Source of the DNA: Bacteroides caecigallinarum
GTDB taxonomy: Bacteria; Bacteroidota; Bacteroidia; Bacteroidales; Bacteroidaceae
DNA: 64,000 bases
Assembly: GCF_016902295.1 (NCBI RefSeq)
Contig: NZ_JACJLQ010000008.1
Coordinates: 44,628-108,627, forward strand
Direction of reading: 5' to 3'
Numbering within the stretch: the stretch's first letter is position 1; every line of letters starts with the position of its first letter. The translations under genes were made by a program, and so were the position numbers. Under the pieces are notes generated by a model, which did no database searches, was not told the origin of the DNA, and saw nothing but the letters and a program-made list of their open reading frames with translations. Shown here piece after piece: positions 27,558 to 35,979 of the stretch.

Positions 27558-28841
27558 TCAATCCAGCATTTTGCCTTTTTTGTTTTTCCAGAATTTGATA
27601 TGTTTCGGGCTTCCGATTAATTGTGATGTATAAATACCCGTATGTCCGGAAAACATATATGCTGTAACACATGCTATGCCTATATATACAGCACAGTCGG
27701 CACCAAATAATTCAATTCCCATAAGTGTACAGGCTATAGGAGTGTTTGTGGCTCCTGCAAATACGGCAACAAATCCTAATCCGGCTAATAATGATACGTG
27801 AAGAGGAAGTATTGCTGATAAGGCACTACCCAGTGTGGCTCCAACAAAGAAGAGAGGTGTAACTTCTCCACCTTTGAACCCAACCCCTATAGTAAATGTG
27901 GTTAGGAGTATCTTAAGAAGGAAATCATACCACATTTGTACTTCGCTGAATGATGCTACAATAGTCGGTACTCCAAGACCGATGTATTTGGTTGTTCCCA
28001 ATAGATAAACACTGAATGCAATGAATATACCGCCAATGAAAGGGCGTAGTGGAGGGTAGCTTATAAATTTTTTTGCCAAATTCCCCCATATTTCGATGAA
28101 GCGGGAAAATGTCATTGCCGCAATACCGAAAATAATACTTGCAGCTAAAACAAACAATAAAGTCTGTATGTTTATGTCAGGTGTTTGACTGATACAGTAA
28201 TGAGTATGGGCGATTCCCCATGCGTGACATGTGAGATTCGCAAAAAAAGCAGAAAGGAAAACAGGCAATATTGCATCATATCTAAGTCTTCCTACAATTA
28301 TAACTTCAAGTGCGAATACTGCACCTGCAAGCGGTGTACCGAAGATAGATGCAAATCCGGCTCCAACACCTATCTGTATCATTATTTTTCTGTCGTAAGG
28401 ATGCATTTTCAACAGTCTTGACATGAAATCTGCTATAGCTCCACCCATTTGTACCCCTGTGCCTTCACGTCCGGCAGAACCTCCAAAAAGATGGGTAATC
28501 ACTGTTCCTATATATACTAAAGGTGCCATCTTGAAAGGAATGATATTTCTTGACGAGCGAATTTCTTCAATAAGAAAATTATTGCCTCTTGCCGCAGTTC
28601 CTGCCAGGTAATGATACATCAGTCCTATGCCAAGACCTCCTAAAGGAAGTAAAGATATAATCCACAGGTTATTTTCACGATAGTCGGTTGCCCAGTTCAG
28701 CGATGCCAGCAGTAACGCAGAAGCAGAGCCTATTAAAGCCCCTGCGATAGCTCCTATGATTGTCCATTTAAGCAGATACAATAGTATTGGTAGTTGTTCA
28801 GCCTTAGTACCAAATTCTGTTATGTTCTTGTTTAGCCTCAT
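27558..28841 (-). CDS. CLC-family anion/proton antiporter, probable fluoride type (EriC-F)
   Basis: A 427-residue CLC membrane protein with about 10-12 helices. GGSAGREGTGVQMGG contains the gating glutamate. Two positions differ from chloride CLCs: GREGT replaces GREGP and the first anion-site motif GSGIP is replaced by GNNFLI. These changes are typical of the CLC-F clade, which exports fluoride in exchange for protons. No fluoride riboswitch is visible in the leader. Chloride transport remains an alternative. Confidence 0.75.
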   Translation of the reverse strand: MRLNKNITEFGTKAEQLPILLYLLKWTIIGAIAGALIGSASALLLASLNWATDYRENNLWIISLLPLGGLGIGLMYHYLAGTAARGNNFLIEEIRSSRNIIPFKMAPLVYIGTVITHLFGGSAGREGTGVQMGGAIADFMSRLLKMHPYDRKIMIQIGVGAGFASIFGTPLAGAVFALEVIIVGRLRYDAILPVFLSAFFANLTCHAWGIAHTHYCISQTPDINIQTLLFVLAASIIFGIAAMTFSRFIEIWGNLAKKFISYPPLRPFIGGIFIAFSVYLLGTTKYIGLGVPTIVASFSEVQMWYDFLLKILLTTFTIGVGFKGGEVTPLFFVGATLGSALSAILPLHVSLLAGLGFVAVFAGATNTPIACTLMGIELFGADCAVYIGIACVTAYMFSGHTGIYTSQLIGSPKHIKFWKNKKGKMLD

Positions 28842-29235
28842 TCGTTTTTATGGGTTAAATATTTTTACTTATAGAAATCGTAGGTTTGTTTTTGCAAAGT
28901 TAAGGATAATATTTTCATCTTTCTTTAAAGATTAGTAATAATATATCTAATCGCCAATAATGAAATCTTATGCTCCCGGATGCAATTAGCATTACACGAA
29001 CGTGTAACGCAAAGTCCTTTTTTATGTCTGACTATAGGATAAGAGGGATGTTTACTTTTGCTGAAGTTAATGGCGATAATATGACAATTGCGCTAAGTTA
29101 TTCTCATCAGAAATCGTAACTATTGAAGAGTAGAAAGAAAAAAATAAGAAAAAATCATCTTTTCATACCTTATTATATAAACTACCCTCAATTTTTTTTC
29201 TACATTTGCCACTATAATTAATTCATTCTGAAAAT
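28842..29235. promoter_or_regulatory. Divergent promoter region between CLC and topA
   Basis: A minus-strand box TAACTTTG (28902 to 28895) serves the CLC gene and a plus-strand box TACATTTG (29201-29208) serves topA. Between them lie an imperfect hairpin at 28989-29010 (GCATTACA with TGTAACGC) and a 49-codon frame at 28970-29119, listed separately. No riboswitch is recognised. Confidence 0.55.
28970..29119 (+). CDS. Possible small ORF of 49 codons, unknown
   Basis: An ATG at 28970 opens 49 codons (MLPDAISITRTC to ALSYSHQKS), with an internal ATG at 29024 that would give 31 residues. No ribosome-binding site or promoter is convincing and the frame covers a hairpin. I do not recognise the product. 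It may be a chance frame or part of a dispersed repeat. Confidence 0.2.
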   Translation: MLPDAISITRTCNAKSFFMSDYRIRGMFTFAEVNGDNMTIALSYSHQKS

Positions 29236-31554
29236 ATGCAGAACAATCTGGTAATAGTAGAGTCTCCCGCAAAGGCCCGTACCATAGAAAAATTCTTGGG
29301 CAGCGGATACAAGGTGATGTCCAGCTATGGACATATACGCGATTTGAAGAAAAAATCGTTCAGTATAGATGTTGACCATGGATTTGCGCCAATATACGAA
29401 GTACCGGCTGACAAGAAGAAGCTGGTTGCACAACTTAAGGTTGAAGCCGACAGTGCCGATATGGTATGGCTGGCAAGTGATGAGGACCGCGAAGGAGAGG
29501 CTATAGCATGGCATCTACAGGAAGTTCTGAAACTGAAAAAAGAAAACACACGCCGAATAGTATTTCATGAAATTACACCTAATGCAATAAAGAATGCGAT
29601 ACAGACACCGCGAGGGATAGACCTCAGCTTAGTGGATGCTCAGCAGGCACGTCGTGTGTTGGACAGAATTGTAGGTTTCGAGTTGTCGCCTGTATTGTGG
29701 AAAAAGATAAAACCATCGCTTTCGGCCGGAAGAGTGCAGAGTGTGGCTGTAAGACTTATAGTAGAACGTGAACGCGAAATAAATGCATTTAATCCGAAAC
29801 CGGCTTTCAGGGTTATTGCTGTACTGACTGATGCTGAAGGTGCGGAGATTAAGGCCGAACTGTCAGTACGTCCGGAAACTGAAGAGGAAGCGCGCCGTGT
29901 GCTTGAACTATGTGCCGATGCGAATTTCGTGGTAGAAGATATCAGCACACGTCCGCTAAAACGTAGTCCGGCACCACCTTTCACCACTTCTACACTTCAG
30001 CAGGAAGCTGCAAGAAAGTTGGGATACAGCGTGGGACAGACTATGATGCTGGCACAGAAACTTTACGAAAACGGATATATCACATATATGCGTACCGACT
30101 CCGTAAATCTCTCGGAACTTGCTCTTGGCGCATGTGCTAAAGTCATTACCGGTAAGGCGGGAGAGAAATACTTACGTACACGTCAATATCATACTCATAC
30201 TAAAGGGGCACAAGAAGCACACGAGGCTATCCGTCCGACATACATGGATAAGGAAAAGATTGATGCTACATCACAGGAACAGAGACTTTACGACCTTATT
30301 CGAAAACGTACACTTGCATCTCAAATGGCCGATGCAGAGCTGATGAAGACTACTGCGGTAATTGCTGCCGAAGGAACTGACTGCAAGTTTAATGCGGCAG
30401 GGCTGGCTGTTACATTCGATGGTTTTATGCGTGTATATAGCGAAAGCCTTGATGAAGAACCGGACCGCGAGGACGAAAGTCGTCTGTTGCCACCAATGCA
30501 GGCAGGACAGAAACTGGTGCGAAAGGATATTAGTGCTATAGAACGATTCAGCCAACCACCGGCAAGATATACAGAAGCAAGTCTTGTAAGGAAACTTGAA
30601 GAACTTGGTATCGGACGTCCGTCAACATACGCTCCAACCATATCTACCGTGCAGCAGCGTGGTTACGTTGAGAAGGGAAGTCGTGAAGGAATTAGCCGTG
30701 AGTTCAGATTGCTGACACTTGATAAGAACGGTAAGATTTCTTGTGTGAAGAAAACCGAAACTACAGGTAGTGAAAAACAGAAACTTATTCCTACTGATGT
30801 GGGCGTCGTAGTTACAGATTTCCTTATGGATTATTTCCCTGAGATAATGGATTATAACTTCACTTCCGGAGTGGAAAAGGAATTTGATGAGGTGGCTGCA
30901 GGCGAAAAACCATGGACAGAGATGATAAGCCGTTTCTATACTGCGTTCCATCCTTTGGTTGAGAAAACTTCTGCTTCAAAGACTGAGCATAAGGTAGGTG
31001 AAAGACTTTTGGGTACAGAACCATCCACAGGAAGACCTGTATCTGTAAAGATTGGACGTTTCGGTCCTGTTGTGCAGATAGGAAGTGCAGATGATGAGGA
31101 AAAACCACGTTTTGCGCAGTTACGTCGTGAACAGTCTATGGAGACAATTACACTTGATGAGGCATTGGAACTGTTCCGTCTGCCACGTACGCTTGGCGAA
31201 CACGAAGGAAAGCAGGTAAGTGTTGGCGCAGGAAAGTTCGGACCATACGTTAAATTCGACAATATTTATGTGTCGGTGCCTAAGGACAAGGATCCACTGA
31301 CTATTACACTTGACGAGGCTGTTCAGATGATAAAGGATAAACAGGATGCCGAGGCAAGGAAAGTTATAAAGATTTTTGCTGATCATTCAGATTTACAGGT
31401 GTTGAACGGAAGATATGGTCCTTATATCGCATACGAAGGCAAAAATTATAAGATTCCTTCCGGTGTGGAACCTGCCGATCTTACAGTAGAGGCTTGTTTT
31501 AAGGTTATAGAACTTCAGAAGACTAAGGCTGAGACAAGAAAGAGAAAAAAATAA
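29236..31554 (+). CDS. topA: DNA topoisomerase I
   Basis: A 772-residue type IA topoisomerase. The Toprim domain is at the N-terminus (VIVESPAKARTIEKFLG, ASDEDREGEAIAW with the metal-binding acidic residues); the catalytic tyrosine is in GYITYMRTDSVNLS; SAGRVQSVAVR and GIGRPSTYAPTI are further family blocks. The C-terminal 200 residues hold two or three repeats of the FGPYVKF type rather than Cys4 zinc ribbons, as usual in Bacteroidetes. It relaxes negative supercoils. Start supported by the -7 box at 29201. Confidence 0.95.
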   Translation: MQNNLVIVESPAKARTIEKFLGSGYKVMSSYGHIRDLKKKSFSIDVDHGFAPIYEVPADKKKLVAQLKVEADSADMVWLASDEDREGEAIAWHLQEVLKLKKENTRRIVFHEITPNAIKNAIQTPRGIDLSLVDAQQARRVLDRIVGFELSPVLWKKIKPSLSAGRVQSVAVRLIVEREREINAFNPKPAFRVIAVLTDAEGAEIKAELSVRPETEEEARRVLELCADANFVVEDISTRPLKRSPAPPFTTSTLQQEAARKLGYSVGQTMMLAQKLYENGYITYMRTDSVNLSELALGACAKVITGKAGEKYLRTRQYHTHTKGAQEAHEAIRPTYMDKEKIDATSQEQRLYDLIRKRTLASQMADAELMKTTAVIAAEGTDCKFNAAGLAVTFDGFMRVYSESLDEEPDREDESRLLPPMQAGQKLVRKDISAIERFSQPPARYTEASLVRKLEELGIGRPSTYAPTISTVQQRGYVEKGSREGISREFRLLTLDKNGKISCVKKTETTGSEKQKLIPTDVGVVVTDFLMDYFPEIMDYNFTSGVEKEFDEVAAGEKPWTEMISRFYTAFHPLVEKTSASKTEHKVGERLLGTEPSTGRPVSVKIGRFGPVVQIGSADDEEKPRFAQLRREQSMETITLDEALELFRLPRTLGEHEGKQVSVGAGKFGPYVKFDNIYVSVPKDKDPLTITLDEAVQMIKDKQDAEARKVIKIFADHSDLQVLNGRYGPYIAYEGKNYKIPSGVEPADLTVEACFKVIELQKTKAETRKRKK

Positions 31555-31735
31555 TTAGTCGACAAGGCTCTATTCAGTTACAAGGCTACAGTTACTAGTT
31601 GACAAGGCTTTAGCTTCGCTGACCGTTGGTTCCATACGGATGGTAACCTTGTCAACTTGTCAACTCGTCAACTTGTCACCTGAAAAAAAAATTTGATAAC
31701 TTGTCACCTTTTAAAAACAACTAACAACTAAAAAA
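31555..31735 (+). repeat. Octamer-repeat hairpin spacer between topA and aroK
   Basis: GTTGACAAGG (31598-31607) pairs with CCTTGTCAAC (31647-31656). The right arm continues as four tandem octamers of the TTGTCAAC type (31649-31680). Similar CAAGGCT units occur in the left part. No gene is seen. Confidence 0.65.
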
Positions 31736-32263
31736 ATGCGAATATTCCTTACAGGATATATGGCCTCTGGCAAGACGACATTAGGCAAGGCATACGCTAA
31801 GGCATGCGGACTTAGCTTTATTGACCTTGACTGGTATATTGAGGAACGTATGCACTCTTCCATACGTGATATTTTTGCTATGCGTGGAGAGGACGGATTC
31901 CGTCAGATTGAAAGAAATATGCTTCTTGAAGTGTCTGAGTTTGAGAATGTTGTTGTTGCATGCGGTGGTGGAACTCCATGCTTTTTTGACAATATGGAGA
32001 TTATGAACAGCCGCGGAATCACTGTGTTCCTTGATGCTTCGCAGGACGTCTTGTTCTGCCGGTTGAAACAGGCTGCTGCAAACAGACCGCTCGTGGCAGG
32101 AAAATCGGATGATGAACTGAGACAGACTATTGCAGAGGGACTTGAACGGCGAATGCCTTTCTACTCTAAAGCTGTGATAAAGCTGGATGGCAGCAGACTG
32201 GAAAGCAGGGTGCAGATAGAAGAAACTGTAGAGATACTTAGAAATTTGATAAATAAAAAATGA
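31736..32263 (+). CDS. aroK: Shikimate kinase
   Basis: A 175-residue shikimate kinase with P-loop GYMASGKT, the shikimate-binding DLDWYIE block (DxD), the second substrate motif CGGGTPC and the lid NRPLV. It phosphorylates shikimate at the 3-OH with ATP, two steps before chorismate. The next pathway enzyme, EPSP synthase (aroA), is in the window at 54005 but unlinked. Length is normal. Confidence 0.93.
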   Translation: MRIFLTGYMASGKTTLGKAYAKACGLSFIDLDWYIEERMHSSIRDIFAMRGEDGFRQIERNMLLEVSEFENVVVACGGGTPCFFDNMEIMNSRGITVFLDASQDVLFCRLKQAAANRPLVAGKSDDELRQTIAEGLERRMPFYSKAVIKLDGSRLESRVQIEETVEILRNLINKK

Positions 32264-32344
32264 CTGACGAAGGGGAAGTAAACCCGGTTAATGATAATTG
32301 ATAGGATATTATTAATTTTTAATTGTTAATTATTAATTCAAGAA
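32264..32344 (+). other. AT-rich palindromic spacer before speA
   Basis: The last 40 bp consist of repeated TTAAT/ATTAA units that can fold back on themselves. No perfect promoter box is visible, so speA may be cotranscribed with aroK. Confidence 0.35.
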
Positions 32345-34237
32345 ATGCGAAAATGGCGTATTGAAGACTCGGAAGAGCTTTATAACATCACCGGATGGGG
32401 TGTTTCTTATTTTGGAATAAACGAGAAGGGACATGTGGTGGTTACTCCGCGAAAGGACGGGGTGGCTGTGGATCTGAAGGAATTGGTGGACGAACTTCAG
32501 CTTAGGGATGTCACGGCTCCCATGCTGGTGCGATTCCCGGATATTCTGGACAATCGTATCGAGAAAATCTCCAACTGTTTCGGACAGGCATCGAAGGAGT
32601 ACGGCTATAATGCCCAGAACTTCATCATCTATCCCATCAAGGTGAATCAGATGCGTCCTGTGGTTGAGGAGATTATCAGCCACGGAAAGAAATTCAATCT
32701 CGGACTTGAGGCAGGTTCAAAACCTGAACTGCATGCCGTGATTGCCATCAACACAGATTCCGATTCGCTTATCATCTGTAACGGATATAAGGATGAGAGT
32801 TACATCGAACTGGCTCTTTTGGCTCAGAAGATGGGTAAACGTATTTTCCTTGTAGTGGAGAAAATGAACGAACTGAGACTGATTGCCAAAATGGCAAAAC
32901 AGTTGAATGTGCGTCCTAACATCGGTATCCGTATCAAGCTGGCTTCATCGGGTAGCGGTAAATGGGAAGAAAGCGGTGGCGACGCAAGCAAGTTCGGACT
33001 GACTTCGAGCGAACTTCTTGAGGCTCTTGACTTCATCGAAAAGAAGGAAATGAAAGATTGTCTTAAGCTTATCCATTTCCATATCGGTAGCCAGGTGACT
33101 AAAATCCGCCGTATCAAGACTGCCCTCAGAGAGGCTTCGCAGTTCTATGTACAGCTTCATCAGCTGGGATTTCCGGTTGAGTTTGTCGATATAGGCGGTG
33201 GACTTGGGGTGGACTACGACGGAACACGTTCGCCTAATAGCGAAAGTAGTGTGAATTATTCTATTCAGGAATATGTGAACGATTCAATTTCCATCATGGT
33301 TGATGCCAGCAACAAGAACGGTATTCCTCATCCTAATATAATAACAGAGAGCGGACGTTCGCTTACGGCTCATCACTCAGTGCTTATTTTTGAAGTTCTT
33401 GAAACAGCTTCATTGCCTGCTATGGACGAAGATTTCGAGGTCTCGCCGGATGACCATGAACTTGTGCAGGAACTGTACCAGATATGGGATAATCTGAACC
33501 AGAGCCGCATGCTGGAGGCATGGCACGACGCACAGCAGATTCGTGAGGAAACTCTCGACCTGTTTAGCCACGGTATTGTGGACCTCAAGACAAGGGCTCA
33601 GATAGAAAAACTGTACTGGTCTGTAACGCGTGAGATTACTCAGATTGCGTCAGGCTTGAAGCATGTTCCTGAGGAGTTCAGAAACATCGACAAACTGCTT
33701 GCCGACAAGTATTTCTGCAACTTCTCGCTGTTCCAGTCGTTGCCAGACTCTTGGGCTATCGACCAGATTTTCCCTATAATGCCTATTCAGCGTCTTGACG
33801 AGAAACCTGACCGTACAGCTACACTGCAGGATATCACTTGCGACTCTGACGGTAAGATTGCCAATTTCGTTTCGTCAAGAAGCGTATCGCATGATTTGCC
33901 TGTTCATACTCTTAAAGGCAAGGATTCGTATTATATCGGAGTTTTCCTTGTAGGAGCTTATCAGGAAATCCTTGGCGATATGCACAATCTGTTCGGTGAC
34001 ACAAATGCAGTACACGTAACTGTAAACGATAAGGGTTACAGCATCGACCAGGTGATAGACGGTGAGACTGTGGCTGAAGTGCTCGACTATGTACAGTACA
34101 ATCCTAAGAAACTTGTGCGTACGCTGGAAACTTGGGTTACCAAGTCTGTGAAAGAAGGACGTATCTCGCTCGAAGAAGGAAAGGAATTCCTTTCTAACTA
34201 TCGTTCGGGACTTTATGGATATACTTATCTTGAATAA
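32345..34237 (+). CDS. speA: Biosynthetic arginine decarboxylase
   Basis: A 630-residue PLP enzyme of alanine-racemase fold III. The PLP lysine is in IIYPIKVNQ near residue 100; GLEAGSKPEL, FHIGSQ and DIGGGLGVDYDG are cofactor and substrate motifs. It converts arginine to agmatine, the first step of polyamine synthesis through agmatine, in the cytoplasm. Length matches the family. It lies upstream of argB with a repeat spacer between them, bringing arginine use and synthesis side by side. Confidence 0.95.
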   Translation: MRKWRIEDSEELYNITGWGVSYFGINEKGHVVVTPRKDGVAVDLKELVDELQLRDVTAPMLVRFPDILDNRIEKISNCFGQASKEYGYNAQNFIIYPIKVNQMRPVVEEIISHGKKFNLGLEAGSKPELHAVIAINTDSDSLIICNGYKDESYIELALLAQKMGKRIFLVVEKMNELRLIAKMAKQLNVRPNIGIRIKLASSGSGKWEESGGDASKFGLTSSELLEALDFIEKKEMKDCLKLIHFHIGSQVTKIRRIKTALREASQFYVQLHQLGFPVEFVDIGGGLGVDYDGTRSPNSESSVNYSIQEYVNDSISIMVDASNKNGIPHPNIITESGRSLTAHHSVLIFEVLETASLPAMDEDFEVSPDDHELVQELYQIWDNLNQSRMLEAWHDAQQIREETLDLFSHGIVDLKTRAQIEKLYWSVTREITQIASGLKHVPEEFRNIDKLLADKYFCNFSLFQSLPDSWAIDQIFPIMPIQRLDEKPDRTATLQDITCDSDGKIANFVSSRSVSHDLPVHTLKGKDSYYIGVFLVGAYQEILGDMHNLFGDTNAVHVTVNDKGYSIDQVIDGETVAEVLDYVQYNPKKLVRTLETWVTKSVKEGRISLEEGKEFLSNYRSGLYGYTYLE

Positions 34238-34323
34238 GTTTTTAAGTTCTTTAGTTTTTTAGTTTGTTTATGTTCTTACTCAAAAACTTACAAACTTATA
34301 AACTTACAAACTCATATTCATTT
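34238..34323 (+). repeat. Octamer-repeat hairpin spacer between speA and argB
   Basis: The left arm has TTTTTAAG/TTTTTTAG units; the right arm has about four tandem octamers of the TACAAACT type. The arms are roughly complementary and can form a long hairpin. The upstream in-frame ATG at 34264 for argB lies inside this repeat and is rejected as start. Confidence 0.6.
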
Positions 34324-35100
34324 ATGGAAAAACTTACTATTATAAAGGTGGGCGGAAAGATTGTAGAAGAACTGGATACACTTGCACGCCTGCTTGACGA
34401 TTTCGCTTCAATACCGGGATATAAACTGTTAGTGCATGGCGGTGGACGTTCTGCCACTAAAGTAGCTGCACAGTTGGGTATTGAAAGCACTATGGTTAAT
34501 GGTCGCCGTGTGACAGATGCCGAGACATTGAAGGTTGTAACTATGGTTTACGGTGGATTGGTGAACAAGAATATCGTTGCCGGTCTTCAGGCAAGAGGTG
34601 TGAATGCCATCGGTCTGACAGGTGCCGATATGAATGCCATTCTTTCTGTGAAACGTCCTGTCAAGGATGTGGACTATGGCTTTGTGGGAGATGTGAAGGA
34701 AGTGAACGGAAAGATGCTTTCAACTCTTATTTCTCAGGGCATTGTACCTGTAATGGCTCCGCTTACACACGATGGAAAGGGTAATATACTTAATACCAAT
34801 GCCGATACCATAGCAGGAGAAACAGCTAAGGGACTTGCGTCATATTTCGATGTGACATTGGTTTATTGCTTCGAAAAGAAGGGCGTTCTTAGTGATGAGA
34901 ATGATGATGACAGTGTAATTCCTGTTATCACTCCTGAACTCTTCCGTAAATATACTGACGAAGGCGTTATTCAGGGCGGGATGATTCCTAAGCTGGAGAA
35001 CTCTTTCTCGGCGATTGATAACGGTGTGAAGCAGGTTATAATCAAGCAGGCATCGGATATAAGTGATGCCTCTGCGGGAACAGTTATCAGAAATGAATAA
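34324..35100 (+). CDS. argB: Acetylglutamate kinase (N-acylglutamate kinase)
   Basis: A 258-residue amino-acid kinase. IIKVGGKIVEE and VHGGGRSATK are the phosphate-binding loops and the NADTIAGE segment binds nucleotide. It makes N-acylglutamyl phosphate, step two of arginine synthesis. In Bacteroides fragilis the pathway is known to run through N-succinyl rather than N-acetyl intermediates, so the true substrate may be N-succinylglutamate. ATG 34324 is chosen because the frame upstream is repeat sequence. The argC, argD and argG genes are on the other strand at 38180-41567. Confidence 0.92.
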   Translation: MEKLTIIKVGGKIVEELDTLARLLDDFASIPGYKLLVHGGGRSATKVAAQLGIESTMVNGRRVTDAETLKVVTMVYGGLVNKNIVAGLQARGVNAIGLTGADMNAILSVKRPVKDVDYGFVGDVKEVNGKMLSTLISQGIVPVMAPLTHDGKGNILNTNADTIAGETAKGLASYFDVTLVYCFEKKGVLSDENDDDSVIPVITPELFRKYTDEGVIQGGMIPKLENSFSAIDNGVKQVIIKQASDISDASAGTVIRNE

Positions 35101-35149
35101 GTTCCTGTGAACAGCAGCGATTGATTAGATTTGGATAATAATTTTATAT

Positions 35150-35179
35150 GGGGTGGAAAGCAGTTTCTGCCCCTTTTTT
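35150..35179 (+). terminator. Intrinsic terminator after argB
   Basis: GGGGTGGAAA (35150-35159) pairs with TTTCTGCCCC (35164-35173) over 10 bp with two G-T pairs and a GCAG loop, followed by TTTTTT. Confidence 0.85.
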
Positions 35180-35268
35180 GAATGTTTTCTAAACATAATC
35201 TGAACGGCTTCTGAGCATCTTCTAAACTCTTACGATAAACCGACTTATCTTAATTATTAATTTAATAA

Positions 35269-35979
35269 GTGGCAACAAGAAGGATAATACCCGATGATGA
35301 TTTCGGAAAGATTGTTATAGGTACGCGCATAAATGCAAGAAATATTTCTATGCGTGTAAAGAAGGATGGTCTTTATGTTACAGTTCCTCCGTTCACTAAG
35401 ACAGACCGCATAATGCAGGTGATAGCCGACTACAGACCGAAACTGCTTGCTTCTTTCACAAAGGCATCGCCGAAGATTATAACAGACGGATTTTCGATTG
35501 ATGCTCCGTGCTTTAAACTCACCGTTGGGGTGGGAGGAATGAAATGCTTTTCCGTACGTCGTGAGGAAGAAGGCGTGATGAAAATACTCTGTCCTAAGGA
35601 TGTGGATTTTAGTCTTCAACAGACACAGAAGTTGCTTAATGCAGCCATTGTGCGTGCCATGAAGAAAAGCGCCGGAGAGTTTCTTCCACCATTGCTGAAG
35701 TTCTGGGCGGAGAAATTCGGACTGACATACCGTAAGGTAAGAATTACAGGGGCAAAGTCACGTTGGGGTAGCTGTACGTCAAGGGGAACTATCAGCCTGT
35801 CATGCTATCTGATGTTGTTGCCGGTAAATCTTATGGATTACGTGATTTTGCACGAGCTTGCCCATACTAAGGAGATGAACCACGGTCCGGAATTTTGGAA
35901 ACTGCTTGACAGCATGACTGAAGGTAACTCGCATCAGCTCAGGGCGCAACTCCGTAAGTTCAAGACCGATTTCTTGTAA
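35269..35979 (+). CDS. YgjP-like (DUF45) zinc metallopeptidase
   Basis: A 236-residue protein with the zinc motif HELAHTKEMNHGPEFW near residues 200-215 and the preceding KSRWGSCTSRG block that defines the YgjP/DUF45 family. The start is GTG 35269; an in-frame TAA lies immediately upstream, so no earlier start is possible. These are cytosolic gluzincin-like peptidases, sometimes linked to restriction systems, but none is nearby. Its 3' end overlaps that of the convergent MATE gene by 20 bp. Confidence 0.8.
   Translation: MATRRIIPDDDFGKIVIGTRINARNISMRVKKDGLYVTVPPFTKTDRIMQVIADYRPKLLASFTKASPKIITDGFSIDAPCFKLTVGVGGMKCFSVRREEEGVMKILCPKDVDFSLQQTQKLLNAAIVRAMKKSAGEFLPPLLKFWAEKFGLTYRKVRITGAKSRWGSCTSRGTISLSCYLMLLPVNLMDYVILHELAHTKEMNHGPEFWKLLDSMTEGNSHQLRAQLRKFKTDFL

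Noticed and set aside
28842..28960. Fluoride riboswitch upstream of the CLC gene
   Set aside because: No crcB-motif pseudoknot sequence could be found; only a normal promoter box is seen.
34264..34323. 20-residue N-terminal extension of ArgB
   Set aside because: It is encoded by the octamer-repeat spacer.
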